Below are positions 34,930 through 43,574 of a stretch of 64,000 bases of DNA, one piece after another. The position numbers were made by a program, and so were the translations under genes. The stretch is from positions 1,116,001-1,180,000 of the forward strand of contig CABJAM010000001.1 in assembly GCA_902363555.1 (NCBI GenBank), read 5' to 3'. The notes below the pieces were generated by a model, which was not told where the DNA came from, made no database searches, and saw nothing but the letters and a program-made list of their open reading frames with translations. The stretch is from Lachnospiraceae bacterium. Lineage in GTDB: Bacteria; Bacillota; Clostridia; Lachnospirales; Lachnospiraceae. Position 1 is the first letter of the stretch, and each line of letters begins with the position of its first letter.

Positions 34930-35928
34930 TTATCCGGATATGGCTTTTTTTACACGGATATCGTCGCCAAGGACAGGAAGTATTTTATAATGACTGATCA
35001 TTCTGGAGAAGATCCGCTCGCTGTATTCCTTTTGCAATTCATCCAGAGAAAGGTTTGTGGAAATAACCGTGGATCTCTGGCGCAATAGTCGTTCATTGAT
35101 ACATAAAAACAGACGGGAGGTGATGAAGGAGTTATTCATCTCCGTGCCCAGGTCGTCGATGATGAGTAAGTCACAGTCCAATACATAATTAAACATGTTT
35201 TCCGGAATATCGTTTTCATCGTCGGAACCAAAGGTGCTGTTCTCAAGGATGTCCACCAACTGAAATGCGGTCAGGTAGATCACTGTGTGCGCCCGGTCCA
35301 GAAGCTCCCTGGCGATACAGTTGGACAGGTAGGTTTTCCCAACGCCGGTGCTGCCGTAAAATAAAATATTGTCATGGCTCTCATCAAAATGAGTGATAAA
35401 TTCCTGGCACTGTGCAAGAATATTTTCCATATTTTCCCTTGGGCTGATGCCAAGGCGCCGGTCCTTTTCCGCGGAATAATAGTCCAGCCGGAAGTTTTTA
35501 AAATTTTCAGTTTCAAGCCGTTCGCGGATATTGGACTGGGAATAGACCAGATCGACGATGGCCTGCTTGAAACAGTGACACTTTTGATTGCCGATATAAC
35601 CGGTATCCTGGCAGTCCGGGCAATGATACTGCGGCTGCACATAATCGGCGGGATAGCCGTGGGATGAAAGTAGCGCTGCCTTCTGGTCATCAAAAAGCTT
35701 CATGGCCGCTTTAAAATCCTTTTTTGGATTTTTGCCGGGATGAAGGACGGCCTGTCTGGCATATTCCGCGGCAGTGTGGGCAATCTCCTCGTCCAGACGG
35801 GCATATTCCGGAATGGCTTTGTAGATTTCCTTGGTGCGCTCCTCAAGACGCCGGTTATTTTCAAGCTGGAGCTGGTCGTAGCGGCGTATAATGGCGTTGT
35901 ATTGAGGGTTTTTTAAGGCCATGGTCAT
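34930..35928 (-). CDS. DnaC/DnaI-type replicative helicase loader
   Basis: AAA+ ATPase of 332 residues that loads the replicative helicase at origins and restart sites. A zinc-ribbon-like segment (YHCPDCQDTGYIGNQKCHCF, about 102-121) in the N-terminal half is typical of DnaI-type loaders. The ATPase core has Walker A GSTGVGKTYLSN at about 190 and Walker B LLIIDDLGTE at about 253. The ATG overlaps the stop of the DnaD gene (ATGA); a second ATG at 35922 has better spacing to GGGAGG. Together the two genes form a helicase-loading operon. Confidence 0.92.
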   Translation of the reverse strand: MTMALKNPQYNAIIRRYDQLQLENNRRLEERTKEIYKAIPEYARLDEEIAHTAAEYARQAVLHPGKNPKKDFKAAMKLFDDQKAALLSSHGYPADYVQPQYHCPDCQDTGYIGNQKCHCFKQAIVDLVYSQSNIRERLETENFKNFRLDYYSAEKDRRLGISPRENMENILAQCQEFITHFDESHDNILFYGSTGVGKTYLSNCIARELLDRAHTVIYLTAFQLVDILENSTFGSDDENDIPENMFNYVLDCDLLIIDDLGTEMNNSFITSRLFLCINERLLRQRSTVISTNLSLDELQKEYSERIFSRMISHYKILPVLGDDIRVKKAISG

Positions 35929-37295
35929 TTACCTCCCGTAGGTGCTTCGGCTTGTTTGCGCGCTTTATTTAGAAGCGTCTGTTCCAGTTCGCTGTAATCG
36001 TAGGTGCGTTGTTCAAAATTGTGGAATTTATTGCTGCGGGCTTTTTGTTTGCCTGGCGCAGGCGTTCCTTTTTTGGCAAAGCTGTTTACGTAAGTTGGAT
36101 TTCCACTTTCGGTCTGCGCTGCCTCCTGACGTTTCTTGTCATGTTCCAGATCCAGCTTCTTAATATCGTCCATGCTGCCCACATTTTTTTCATACCATTT
36201 CTTTAATATGGATTCGGCATAGGCAAAGTTGGGCGCGTGAGTGGCTTCGATGGTACGGCGGCAGGCTTCCAGAATGATCGGCAGAGGGAAGCCATATTCC
36301 CGGGTCCAGCGTCTTATGTATTCCAGCTCGCCCTTGGCCGGATTACGGTTGGTAATACCGAAGGCCTTGAGGATGTCGAAGCTTGTCTTATTATAGTAAG
36401 TACAGTGGGAGCGGGCCTTGGCCACAGTGTCGATCCCCTCCGAAGCCCAGCCCAGCGCTGTCTTTTCTATGTAATGGATACTGTAATGATTATTGGAGAC
36501 ACAGTATTCAAACAGGTATTCGATCAGGTCGGACGGAAAGTGGAGCTGTTCGCTGAAATAGACGATGGTATTGATATCCGTAGGACCCAGCGGCTTGCCA
36601 AGATACTGCTGGATCACGAAAAATAGCTGCTCGCCGTCGTTGTACTTTCTGAAATTCTGTATGTCCTCCATCGTGTAGGCGGGAACACCATTATACATGT
36701 TCGGTGTGTTTTTTTGTCCACCGGCGTAGGCCTGCGCGGAAGCAGCCTGCTGAGCTGCGGCGTAAGTCGGCGCTGCAGCGGCAGCCTGTTGAGCTGCGGC
36801 GTTAGCCAGCGTTGCTGTGGCAGCCTGTTGAGCTGCGGCATAAGTCGGCGCTGCAGCGGCCACCCGCTGAGCTGTGGCGTAGGCCTGTGCGGAAGCAGCC
36901 TGCTGAGCTGCGGCGTAAGTCGGCGCTGCAGTGGCAGCCTGTTGAGCTGCGGCATTAGCCAGCGTTGCAGCGGCCGTCTTTACTTCCGCGACGTTCCCTG
37001 CGCTGATGGCGCACAATTCGATTCCGGTCAGACTGCCGTTTTCCATATACAGCCGGAGCAGGCCTTCCTTTTCCCAGTACTTCAGCGCGCGCAATATGTC
37101 GTTTTCGGTCATGCAGAAGGTGTCCGCCGCGGTGGCCAGGCTGACGCCGGAATCCAGACACAGGGCGTAGCGCAGGAAATAAAGGTAGACCTTTACAAAT
37201 TCGCCGCTGGCTCTGGGCATATACTTATCGAGAAATTCGTTGGGAATCAGTGTGGCCGTCGTATCCTTGGGCCGCTTGATCATTAACTCGTTCAT
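35925..37295 (-). CDS. DnaD-domain replication protein with Ala/Gln repeat linker
   Basis: Primosomal DnaD/DnaB-type protein of 456 residues. The start is at 37295, six bases after AGGTGA. An N-terminal winged-helix (about 1-105) is followed by a long repetitive linker (about 115-205) with units such as ATLANAAAQQAA, APTYAAAQQAAS and AQAYATAQ; then come DnaD domains (from NFRKYNDGEQLFFVIQQYLG) with IEKTALGWASEGIDTV and the YIRRWTREYGFPLPII segment. The linker has a repeat of 51 residues (153 bases), one full and one partial copy, which suggests recent duplication. It is coupled to the helicase loader. Five DnaA-box-like sites lie upstream. Confidence 0.9.
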   Translation of the reverse strand: MNELMIKRPKDTTATLIPNEFLDKYMPRASGEFVKVYLYFLRYALCLDSGVSLATAADTFCMTENDILRALKYWEKEGLLRLYMENGSLTGIELCAISAGNVAEVKTAAATLANAAAQQAATAAPTYAAAQQAASAQAYATAQRVAAAAPTYAAAQQAATATLANAAAQQAAAAAPTYAAAQQAASAQAYAGGQKNTPNMYNGVPAYTMEDIQNFRKYNDGEQLFFVIQQYLGKPLGPTDINTIVYFSEQLHFPSDLIEYLFEYCVSNNHYSIHYIEKTALGWASEGIDTVAKARSHCTYYNKTSFDILKAFGITNRNPAKGELEYIRRWTREYGFPLPIILEACRRTIEATHAPNFAYAESILKKWYEKNVGSMDDIKKLDLEHDKKRQEAAQTESGNPTYVNSFAKKGTPAPGKQKARSNKFHNFEQRTYDYSELEQTLLNKARKQAEAPTGGK

Positions 37296-37465
37296 TAATT
37301 CACCTGGTTTTCTTAATAGAGAGTCGAAGCATGTTACTGTTCGCGGCACCGGGGCCGTGGATCGTAACGGTTCAGTAGTTTTATATGGATGTAGTATAAC
37401 ACATATTTGAAAAAATGAGAATAGGGCGATAATTTTTACCGATGTGTATAAGGTTCTGGTGGAAA

Positions 37466-37642
37466 TTGTGGATAATGTGGATAGATGGTGGACATAATAA
37501 GTCGAATGATATGTTGTAAACCGTATAAAATGTAGGAAAAGCGCGAATTATGCAGGCTGGTTACATAGTTGTTATGTAAATGAAAATATCCACAAATTTA
37601 TTCCCCCCCAATTGGGTATAAATTTGTGGATATTGTGGATAA
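37466..37642. promoter_or_regulatory. DnaA-box cluster upstream of the dnaD-like operon, with a murC terminator
   Basis: TGTGGATAA at 37467-37475 and 37634-37642 (perfect); TGTGGATAG at 37476-37484, ATATCCACA at 37586-37594 and TGTGGATAT at 37625-37633 (one mismatch each). The arms 37586-37601 and 37618-37633 also form a perfect 16-bp stem with T residues on the minus strand, so one element can serve as murC terminator and as DnaA-binding DNA. The gap 37296-37642 holds no gene. Confidence 0.7.
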
Positions 37643-39022
37643 CTATATGCCGAGCAGGTCTTCTCCAATGTTTACAACGTCTCCGGCGCCCATAGTTATC
37701 AACAAGTCGCCGTGGGTACAATTTTTTGATAAAAAGTTTTCAATTTCAGTAAAAGACGGAAAATACCATACTTCCTTGCCGGCTTCTTTCAGAAGCGACT
37801 GTATATCTCTGGAATGTATATCCCCAGGGTCTGTTTCCCGGGCCGGGAAAATATCTGCCAGAACAATCTTATCGGCTAATGCCAGCGCTGAGGCGAAGTC
37901 ATTTAAAAAGGCCTTCGTCCGTGTGTAGGTATGAGGCTGGAAAACACACCATATATCCTTATGGGGATAGCTCTGGGCTGTGGTCAGCGTGGCGGCTATC
38001 TCTGTGGGATGATGGGCATAATCGTCAATAATGGTGACGCCGTTATAATTTCCTTTATACTCAAAACGGCGGTCTGTGCCATCATAGCTCAGCAGCCCCT
38101 GACGGATATCCTCCAGGGAAATATTCAGCTCCACAGCAGCGGCAATGGCCGCCAGGGCATTGGTGATGTTGTGGATACCGGACACATTGAGATGGATGCG
38201 GCCGATATATTCCTGGTGGATCATCAGATCAAAGCTGCCGTTGGCCAGATTATCAAACTCGATATTGGCGGCGGAGTAGTCATTTTCCGGATCCAGACCG
38301 AAAGTGATGACCTGGCAGGCAAGATCCTTTGTAAAATATTCCGGATGGTCAATATTGCCATGGAGGATCAATGTGCCGTCATCCGGCAGGCGGCGGGTAA
38401 ATTCACGGAAGGAATGACGTATATCGTCAATATCCTTGAAGAAATCCAGATGGTCTTCTTCTATATTAAGTATGACTTCGATTTTCGGATAGAACTTTAA
38501 AAAGCTGTTGGTATATTCGCAGGCTTCGGTGATAAAATAATCCGACTGGCCGATGCGGATGTTTCCATGGATCGCTTTTAAAATACCACCGACCGATATG
38601 GTGGGATCGCATTTCGCTTCCAGCATGATATGGGAGATCATGGAGGTTGTTGTGGTCTTGCCGTGCGTTCCGGCCACTGCCACGGATTTCTCATAGTGCT
38701 TCATAATCTGCCCCAGCAGCTCGGCTCTGTCCATCATGGGGATACCATGCTGCTTTGCCGCGATAAATTCCGGATTGTCCGGATGTATGGCAGCGGTATA
38801 GACGACGAGGTCAATGGTATCGGTAATATTTTCGGCGCACTGCCCATAGTGGATCACAACGCCGTGGGCTTCCAGGTGCCTTGTGATATTACTTTGCTGA
38901 TTGTCTGAACCTGTGATTGTAAAACCGCGGTCCAGAAGGATTTCTGCAAGACCGCTCATGCTGATGCCGCCAATACCCATGAAATGTACACGGATGGGCG
39001 CATCGAAATTAATCTGGTACAT
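37643..39022 (-). CDS. murC: UDP-N-acetylmuramate--L-alanine ligase
   Basis: Cytoplasmic Mur ligase that adds L-Ala to UDP-MurNAc in peptidoglycan synthesis, 459 residues, normal length. The N-terminal Rossmann domain has MGIGGISMSGLAEIL; the central domain has the ATP loop AGTHGKTTTTSMI at about residue 117 and EACEYTNSFLKF; the C-terminal domain has DDYAHHPTEIAATL and QPHTYTRTKAF. It is the only cell-wall synthesis gene here and lies upstream of the dnaD operon on the same strand, separated by a terminator-like stem. Confidence 0.96.
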   Translation of the reverse strand: MYQINFDAPIRVHFMGIGGISMSGLAEILLDRGFTITGSDNQQSNITRHLEAHGVVIHYGQCAENITDTIDLVVYTAAIHPDNPEFIAAKQHGIPMMDRAELLGQIMKHYEKSVAVAGTHGKTTTTSMISHIMLEAKCDPTISVGGILKAIHGNIRIGQSDYFITEACEYTNSFLKFYPKIEVILNIEEDHLDFFKDIDDIRHSFREFTRRLPDDGTLILHGNIDHPEYFTKDLACQVITFGLDPENDYSAANIEFDNLANGSFDLMIHQEYIGRIHLNVSGIHNITNALAAIAAAVELNISLEDIRQGLLSYDGTDRRFEYKGNYNGVTIIDDYAHHPTEIAATLTTAQSYPHKDIWCVFQPHTYTRTKAFLNDFASALALADKIVLADIFPARETDPGDIHSRDIQSLLKEAGKEVWYFPSFTEIENFLSKNCTHGDLLITMGAGDVVNIGEDLLGI

Positions 39023-39454
39023 AGTTACACATCCTGTTCCGTTTTTATTGTATTCAGTTAGCTTTGTCCGTGATATCGATCTGGGAAAACAACTAACGAA
39101 ATATGCTTATTTAGTATCATGTACATTATAAACACAGTTCCGGAAAAAAGCAAAGGGTTTATGGGATTTAGACGTTTTATTAAAAATATTGTTAAAATAG
39201 CAGGAATAACAATCTTTCGTGCTATGTTTTACCACGATATGCCAGGCTTTTGTAAGGATTGTAAAAATGTATAAAAATATTTCGTAATGATTATGTAAAT
39301 CTATTCAAAAGAACGAATCGAAAAAAGTCGAAAAATCGCCGAAAATAGTGAGATTGCATATTTTTTTGAAATTGGCATAAAATTTATTGGTAAAAAGTGT
39401 TCCCATTTTCGCAGTTTAGTGTTATAATATGAAAAAACAACAAGAGGTGATAGC
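39023..39454. other. Intergenic region between murC and glgC
   Basis: AT-rich, with no convincing ORF. A candidate glgC promoter lies at its right end: TTCCCA (39400-39405), 17 bases, TATAAT (39423-39428). I see no riboswitch or repeat in the rest. Confidence 0.5.
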
Positions 39455-40726
39455 GTGATTAAGAAAGAGATGATAGCAATGCTTCTGGCAGGTGGCCAGG
39501 GGAGCAGATTAGGTGTTTTGACAGCGAATGTCGCAAAACCTGCAGTTGCATTTGGAGGCAAATATAGAATCATTGATTTCCCGTTAAGCAACTGCATTAA
39601 CTCGGGAATCGATACTGTCGGTGTTTTAACACAGTATCGGCATTTAAGATTGAATACGCATATAGGGATTGGTATCCCATGGGATCTGGACCGCAATTAC
39701 GGCGGCGTTACATTACTTCCGCCATATGAGAAGGGAGAAAATTCCGACTGGTATTCCGGTACGGCGAATGCAATCTTCCAGAACATGGAATACATAGAAA
39801 ACTATAATCCCGAGTATGTCCTCATTCTCGGCGGCGACCATATTTACAAGATGGACTATGAAGTTATGCTCGACTACCATAAGTCGAGAAATGCGGATGT
39901 CACTGTGGCCTGTATGCCGGTGCCCTGGGAGGATGCCAGCCGTTTCGGCGTCGTTGTGGCCGATGAAAACGGCAACATAAAGGAATTTGAGGAGAAGCCC
40001 GAAAAGCCAAGCAGTAACCTGGCATCCATGGGTATCTACATTTTCAACTGGAGTACACTTCGGGAAGCGCTGCTGACACTGAAGGATGTGCCGGGCTGCG
40101 ATTTCGGTAAGCACGTTATCCCCTATGTGCATGAAAAAGCCCATAACTGCTATGTTTATGAGTTTAACGGCTACTGGAAGGATGTCGGAACTCTGGGCGC
40201 TTACTGGGAAGCGAACATGGAGCTGATCGACATTATCCCGGAATTTAATCTTTACGAGGAATTTTGGAAGATCTATACGAATAACGATATTATCACACCC
40301 CAGTACTTCTCACCGACCTCGAAGGTTGAGCGCTGTATCATCGGCGAGGGGGCGGATATTTCCGGTGAGGTGGCCAACAGCGTGATCGGCGCCGGCGTAA
40401 CCATCGGCGAGGGTTCTGTTGTGAGAAACTCCATCATCATGCAGGGCGCCGTCATTGGCAAAAACTGTGTGATCGATAAAGGTATCATTGCCGAATCCGT
40501 AGTGGTTGGCGATAACGTGGAGATGGGCGTGGGCGAGTTTGCACCAAGCGCATTAAACCCGAAGGTATATGCATTTGATTTAGTGACTGTTGCCGAAAAT
40601 TCAGTCATTCCGGCAGATGTCAAGATTGGAAAGAATACGGCGATCGTCGGCGAGACTACACCGGAGGATTATCCGGACGGCTTGCTGGCCAGTGGACAAG
40701 CAATAGTTAAGGCAGGTGACATGTAA
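39455..40726 (+). CDS. glgC: Glucose-1-phosphate adenylyltransferase, catalytic subunit
   Basis: Makes ADP-glucose for glycogen synthesis, 423 residues. The N-terminal nucleotidyltransferase domain has MLLAGGQGSRLGVLT, KPAVAFGGKYRIIDFPLSN and GGDHIYKMDY; GMGIYIFNW-type and EEKPEKP motifs follow. The C-terminal left-handed beta-helix shows hexapeptide repeats (IIGEGADISGEVANSVIGAG). It starts at GTG 39455 after AGAGGTGA. The stop overlaps the glgD start. GlgC and GlgD usually act together in Firmicutes. Confidence 0.96.
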   Translation: MIKKEMIAMLLAGGQGSRLGVLTANVAKPAVAFGGKYRIIDFPLSNCINSGIDTVGVLTQYRHLRLNTHIGIGIPWDLDRNYGGVTLLPPYEKGENSDWYSGTANAIFQNMEYIENYNPEYVLILGGDHIYKMDYEVMLDYHKSRNADVTVACMPVPWEDASRFGVVVADENGNIKEFEEKPEKPSSNLASMGIYIFNWSTLREALLTLKDVPGCDFGKHVIPYVHEKAHNCYVYEFNGYWKDVGTLGAYWEANMELIDIIPEFNLYEEFWKIYTNNDIITPQYFSPTSKVERCIIGEGADISGEVANSVIGAGVTIGEGSVVRNSIIMQGAVIGKNCVIDKGIIAESVVVGDNVEMGVGEFAPSALNPKVYAFDLVTVAENSVIPADVKIGKNTAIVGETTPEDYPDGLLASGQAIVKAGDM

Positions 40727-41850
40727 TGAGAGCAATAGGTATCGTATTAGCAGGTGGAAGCAGCAACAAAATGCAGGAATTATCAAAGCGGAGAGCCGTA
40801 GCAGCAATGCCGGTTGCAGGAAGTTACCGTTGTGTGGACTTTGCTTTAAGTAATATGTCCAATTCTCACATCAAAAAAGTTGCGGTAATGACCCAGTATA
40901 ATGCAAAATCATTGAATCAGCATCTTAATTCATCCAAATGGTGGGATTTCGGCAGAAAGCAGGGCGGCTTATACGTTCTGACCCCGACGATCACGGATGA
41001 GAATAATTTCTGGTATCGCGGCACTGCCGACGCTATTTTCCAGAATCTTGATTTCCTCAAGGACTGCCATGAGCCCTACGTGATCATCACCTCCGGCGAC
41101 TGTATTTATAAGATGGATTATAATAAAGTCCTGGAAGATCATATTGCCAAAAAGGCAGACATTACCGTGGTTTATAAGGAGATGTCCGAGGAGGACGATG
41201 ACCTGACCCGTTTTGGTATTCTCAAGATGGATGATACTGGCCGCGTGATCGATTTCGAGGAAAAGCCGCTGGTAGCCAAGAGAAATCTTGTATCCACAGG
41301 TATTTATGTGATCCGCAGACGGCATCTGATCGAACTGATCGAAAAGAGCCATTCCGAAGGACGCCACGATTTTGTTCAGGATATCCTTGTACGTTATAAA
41401 GAGCTTAAAAAGATTTACGGCTACAAGATGGAAGGTTACTGGAGAAATATCGCTACCACGGAATCCTACGACCGGGCAAATAAGGATTTCCTCAAAAAAG
41501 AAGTCCGGGATTATTTCTTCAAGGAATATCCAAGTATTTATTCCAAGATCGCCGACCTGCCGCCGGCCAAGTATAATCCGGGGGCAAATGTTAAAAACAG
41601 CCTGATTTCCAGCGGCTGTATCGTCAACGGCGATGTGGAGGACTCCATTCTGTTTAAGAAGGTATATGTGGGAAATAATTGTGTTATTCGTAATTCCATT
41701 ATTTTAAATGATGTCTATATCGGTGATAATACGGTTATTGAAAACTGTATCGTTGAAAGTAGAGATACGATCCGGGCCAACACTTCTTATGTAGGAGAAG
41801 AGGGAAAGATCAAGATTGTTATCGAGGATAATGAGCGCTATATTATCTGA
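40726..41850 (+). CDS. glgD: Glucose-1-phosphate adenylyltransferase subunit GlgD
   Basis: Regulatory or non-catalytic partner of GlgC, 374 residues. It has the same fold but a changed nucleotide loop (VLAGGSSNKMQELSKRRAVAAMP), which is the GlgD signature, and a shorter beta-helix (VNGDVEDSILFKKVYVGNNC). It overlaps glgC and is followed by a hairpin and spoVG. The pair fits with malQ in storage-glucan metabolism. Confidence 0.95.
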   Translation: MRAIGIVLAGGSSNKMQELSKRRAVAAMPVAGSYRCVDFALSNMSNSHIKKVAVMTQYNAKSLNQHLNSSKWWDFGRKQGGLYVLTPTITDENNFWYRGTADAIFQNLDFLKDCHEPYVIITSGDCIYKMDYNKVLEDHIAKKADITVVYKEMSEEDDDLTRFGILKMDDTGRVIDFEEKPLVAKRNLVSTGIYVIRRRHLIELIEKSHSEGRHDFVQDILVRYKELKKIYGYKMEGYWRNIATTESYDRANKDFLKKEVRDYFFKEYPSIYSKIADLPPAKYNPGANVKNSLISSGCIVNGDVEDSILFKKVYVGNNCVIRNSIILNDVYIGDNTVIENCIVESRDTIRANTSYVGEEGKIKIVIEDNERYII

Positions 41851-41858
41851 CCGGATTT

Positions 41859-41892
41859 CGTGCCTCCCGGCTTAAAATGACCGGGAGACACG
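41859..41892 (+). other. Hairpin between glgD and spoVG
   Basis: CGTGCCTCCCGG paired with CCGGGAGACACG around an A/T-rich loop. No T-tract follows, so it may tune or stabilise the transcript rather than end it. Confidence 0.6.
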
Positions 41893-41952
41893 TAAGTTTA
41901 CACGCCCGGCGTGACGATGAAAAGAGATTACGATCTAAGGGGGACTTATGAT

Positions 41953-42231
41953 ATGCAGATTACGGATGTGAGAGTGCGCAAGGTCAGCAAAGAAGGCAAG
42001 ATGAAAGCTGTTGTCTCCATCACCCTGGATAATGAATTTGTAGTTCACGATATCAAGGTGATCGAGGGCGAAAAGGGGCTTTTTATTGCAATGCCAAGCC
42101 GCAAGGCAGCGGATGGGGAGTACCGGGACATTGCACACCCGATTAATTCCGAAACCCGTGAAAAAATCCAGAGGATTATTCTGGAGAAGTATGAAATCGC
42201 AGCACTCGAAAGTGAGACGGAAGAACTGTAA
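41953..42231 (+). CDS. spoVG: Regulatory protein SpoVG
   Basis: Small RNA/DNA-binding regulator of 92 residues, conserved in Firmicutes and involved in septation and sporulation control. The start at ATG 41953 gives the canonical MQITDVRVRKV and is preceded by GGGGG; an upstream ATG would add 14 unrelated residues. Conserved segments are MKAVVSITLDNEFVVHDIKVIEG and GLFIAMPSRK. A strong terminator follows. Confidence 0.95.
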   Translation: MQITDVRVRKVSKEGKMKAVVSITLDNEFVVHDIKVIEGEKGLFIAMPSRKAADGEYRDIAHPINSETREKIQRIILEKYEIAALESETEEL

Positions 42232-42286
42232 ACAAAATGTATTGAGGAATTGGGGATTCCAAAAAGGAATATTATGTGATACATAT

Positions 42287-42332
42287 ACCGCGCAGCCGAT
42301 AAAGGGGAGAATATTGGCTGCGCGGTATTTTT
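42287..42332 (+). terminator. spoVG intrinsic terminator
   Basis: ACCGCGCAGCC paired with GGCTGCGCGGT, then ATTTTT. The large inverted repeat begins six bases after the T-tract. Confidence 0.9.
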
Positions 42333-42337
42333 GAATG

Positions 42338-42763
42338 CCGCGCGTTGCTATTCCCGTGGATCTGAGGCCAGACGGCACCCCAACCCCTCCACCCGGACTC
42401 CGGCACTGACTGCTCGCGTTCGCTCCGCGTCCTGCTGGCCATAGCTCCTGCCGGGAAGCGACTCCGGAAAACAACTCCGACTAAGGCTGGACAGCCCCCT
42501 TTTTCGGGGATCGTGCCAATGCTCAGTAAGCTCTTTATGACCTTTCTTCGCTTGGCACTCATATTTGGGAACGGAAATCCCAAATATGCCCCGAAAAAGA
42601 GGGATGTCCAGTCTAAGTCTGCGTAAGTTTCCCTCCGTATGCTTCCCGACAGGAGCTATGGCCAGCAGGACGCGGAGCAAACGCGAGCAGTCGGTGCCGG
42701 AGTCCGGGTGGAGGGGTTGTAGGTGCCGTCTGGCCTCAAATCCACGGGAGTAGTAACGCGCGG
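42338..42763. repeat. 426-bp long inverted repeat
   Basis: The outer arms begin CCGCGCGTTGCTATTCCCG and CCGCGCGTTACTACTCCCG (read inward on each strand), and stay complementary for about 130 bases with scattered mismatches and one small indel, then again over the CTGGACA and CTTTTTCGGGG segments. The centre carries two further hairpins, TGCCAA...TTGGCA and CATATTTGGGA...TCCCAAATATG. Reading frames inside are artefacts of the palindrome. A 25-base fragment of the 83-bp repeat (42768-42792) abuts its right end. The rest of the gap to pth shows nothing I can name. Confidence 0.9.
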
Positions 42764-42962
42764 TTTTCTTTGCGACTGCCGCGAACCTGTGCCTTTTTTG
42801 CTTGCAAACCCAGGTTGCAGAATGTATAATATCTCAAGTAGGCCGCAGAAGTTGGGCGAAGCGGTACTTACGATATGAGTGTATGAATATGATGGATCAG
42901 TAAACGGACATGATTGTGCCTGGCGGCCCAATCATCACTATATATGAAAGCAGGATATAGAT

Positions 42963-43532
42963 ATGTATATTATCGCAGGTCTGGGGAATCCCACGAAGGA
43001 ATATGCCGGTACGCGCCACAATGTAGGCTTTGAGGTGATCGACCGGCTGGCGGAGGACTGCCGTATTGATGTGAGTATGCGCAAGCATAAGGCTCTATGT
43101 GGCAAGGGGTATATTGGCGGAGAAAAAGTAATTTTATGTAAACCTCAAACGTATATGAACCTGTCCGGAGAATCGCTGCGGGAGCTGGCGGATTATTATA
43201 AGGTGGCGCCGGAGGATATTATCGTGATCTTTGATGATATCAGTCTGGACCCGGGGCAGTTACGCATTCGGGCCAAGGGCAGCGCCGGGGGCCATAATGG
43301 TATTAAAAGTATCATTGCCCATCTGGGCACCCAGGAATTTCCACGGGTGAAGGTGGGGGTTGGAGAAAAGCCCAGGGGCTGGGATCTGGCGGATTACGTC
43401 CTGTCCAGGTTTAACAGCGAGGACCGGGGGCTGATGGATGAGGCGGTGAAGGAAGCCAGCATGGCAGTCCAGCTCATGGTGAACGAGGGTGTGGACACCG
43501 CTATGAACAAGTTTAACGCAAAAAAGAAATAA
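42963..43532 (+). CDS. pth: Peptidyl-tRNA hydrolase
   Basis: Recycles peptidyl-tRNA released from stalled ribosomes, 189 residues. It has GLGNPTKEYAGTRHNVGF (catalytic His near residue 20), KPQTYMNLSGES, and DDISLDPGQLRIRAKGSAGG with the catalytic-site Asp and the conserved GGHNGIKS that follows. It lies directly before mfd, an arrangement common in Firmicutes. Confidence 0.96.
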   Translation: MYIIAGLGNPTKEYAGTRHNVGFEVIDRLAEDCRIDVSMRKHKALCGKGYIGGEKVILCKPQTYMNLSGESLRELADYYKVAPEDIIVIFDDISLDPGQLRIRAKGSAGGHNGIKSIIAHLGTQEFPRVKVGVGEKPRGWDLADYVLSRFNSEDRGLMDEAVKEASMAVQLMVNEGVDTAMNKFNAKKK

Positions 43533-43574
43533 TCGGAACAGTGACACAGGTTTTTATGAGGGAGGTAACAGATT

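Noticed and set aside
34463..37642. Chromosomal replication origin
   Set aside because: DnaA boxes are present, but there is no dnaA-dnaN pair, no obvious DNA-unwinding element and the boxes are split by genes; regulatory or titration sites are more likely.
42348..42753. Open frames of 60-110 codons on both strands within the 426-bp inverted repeat
   Set aside because: They are mirror images produced by the palindrome, have no ribosome sites and match no family.
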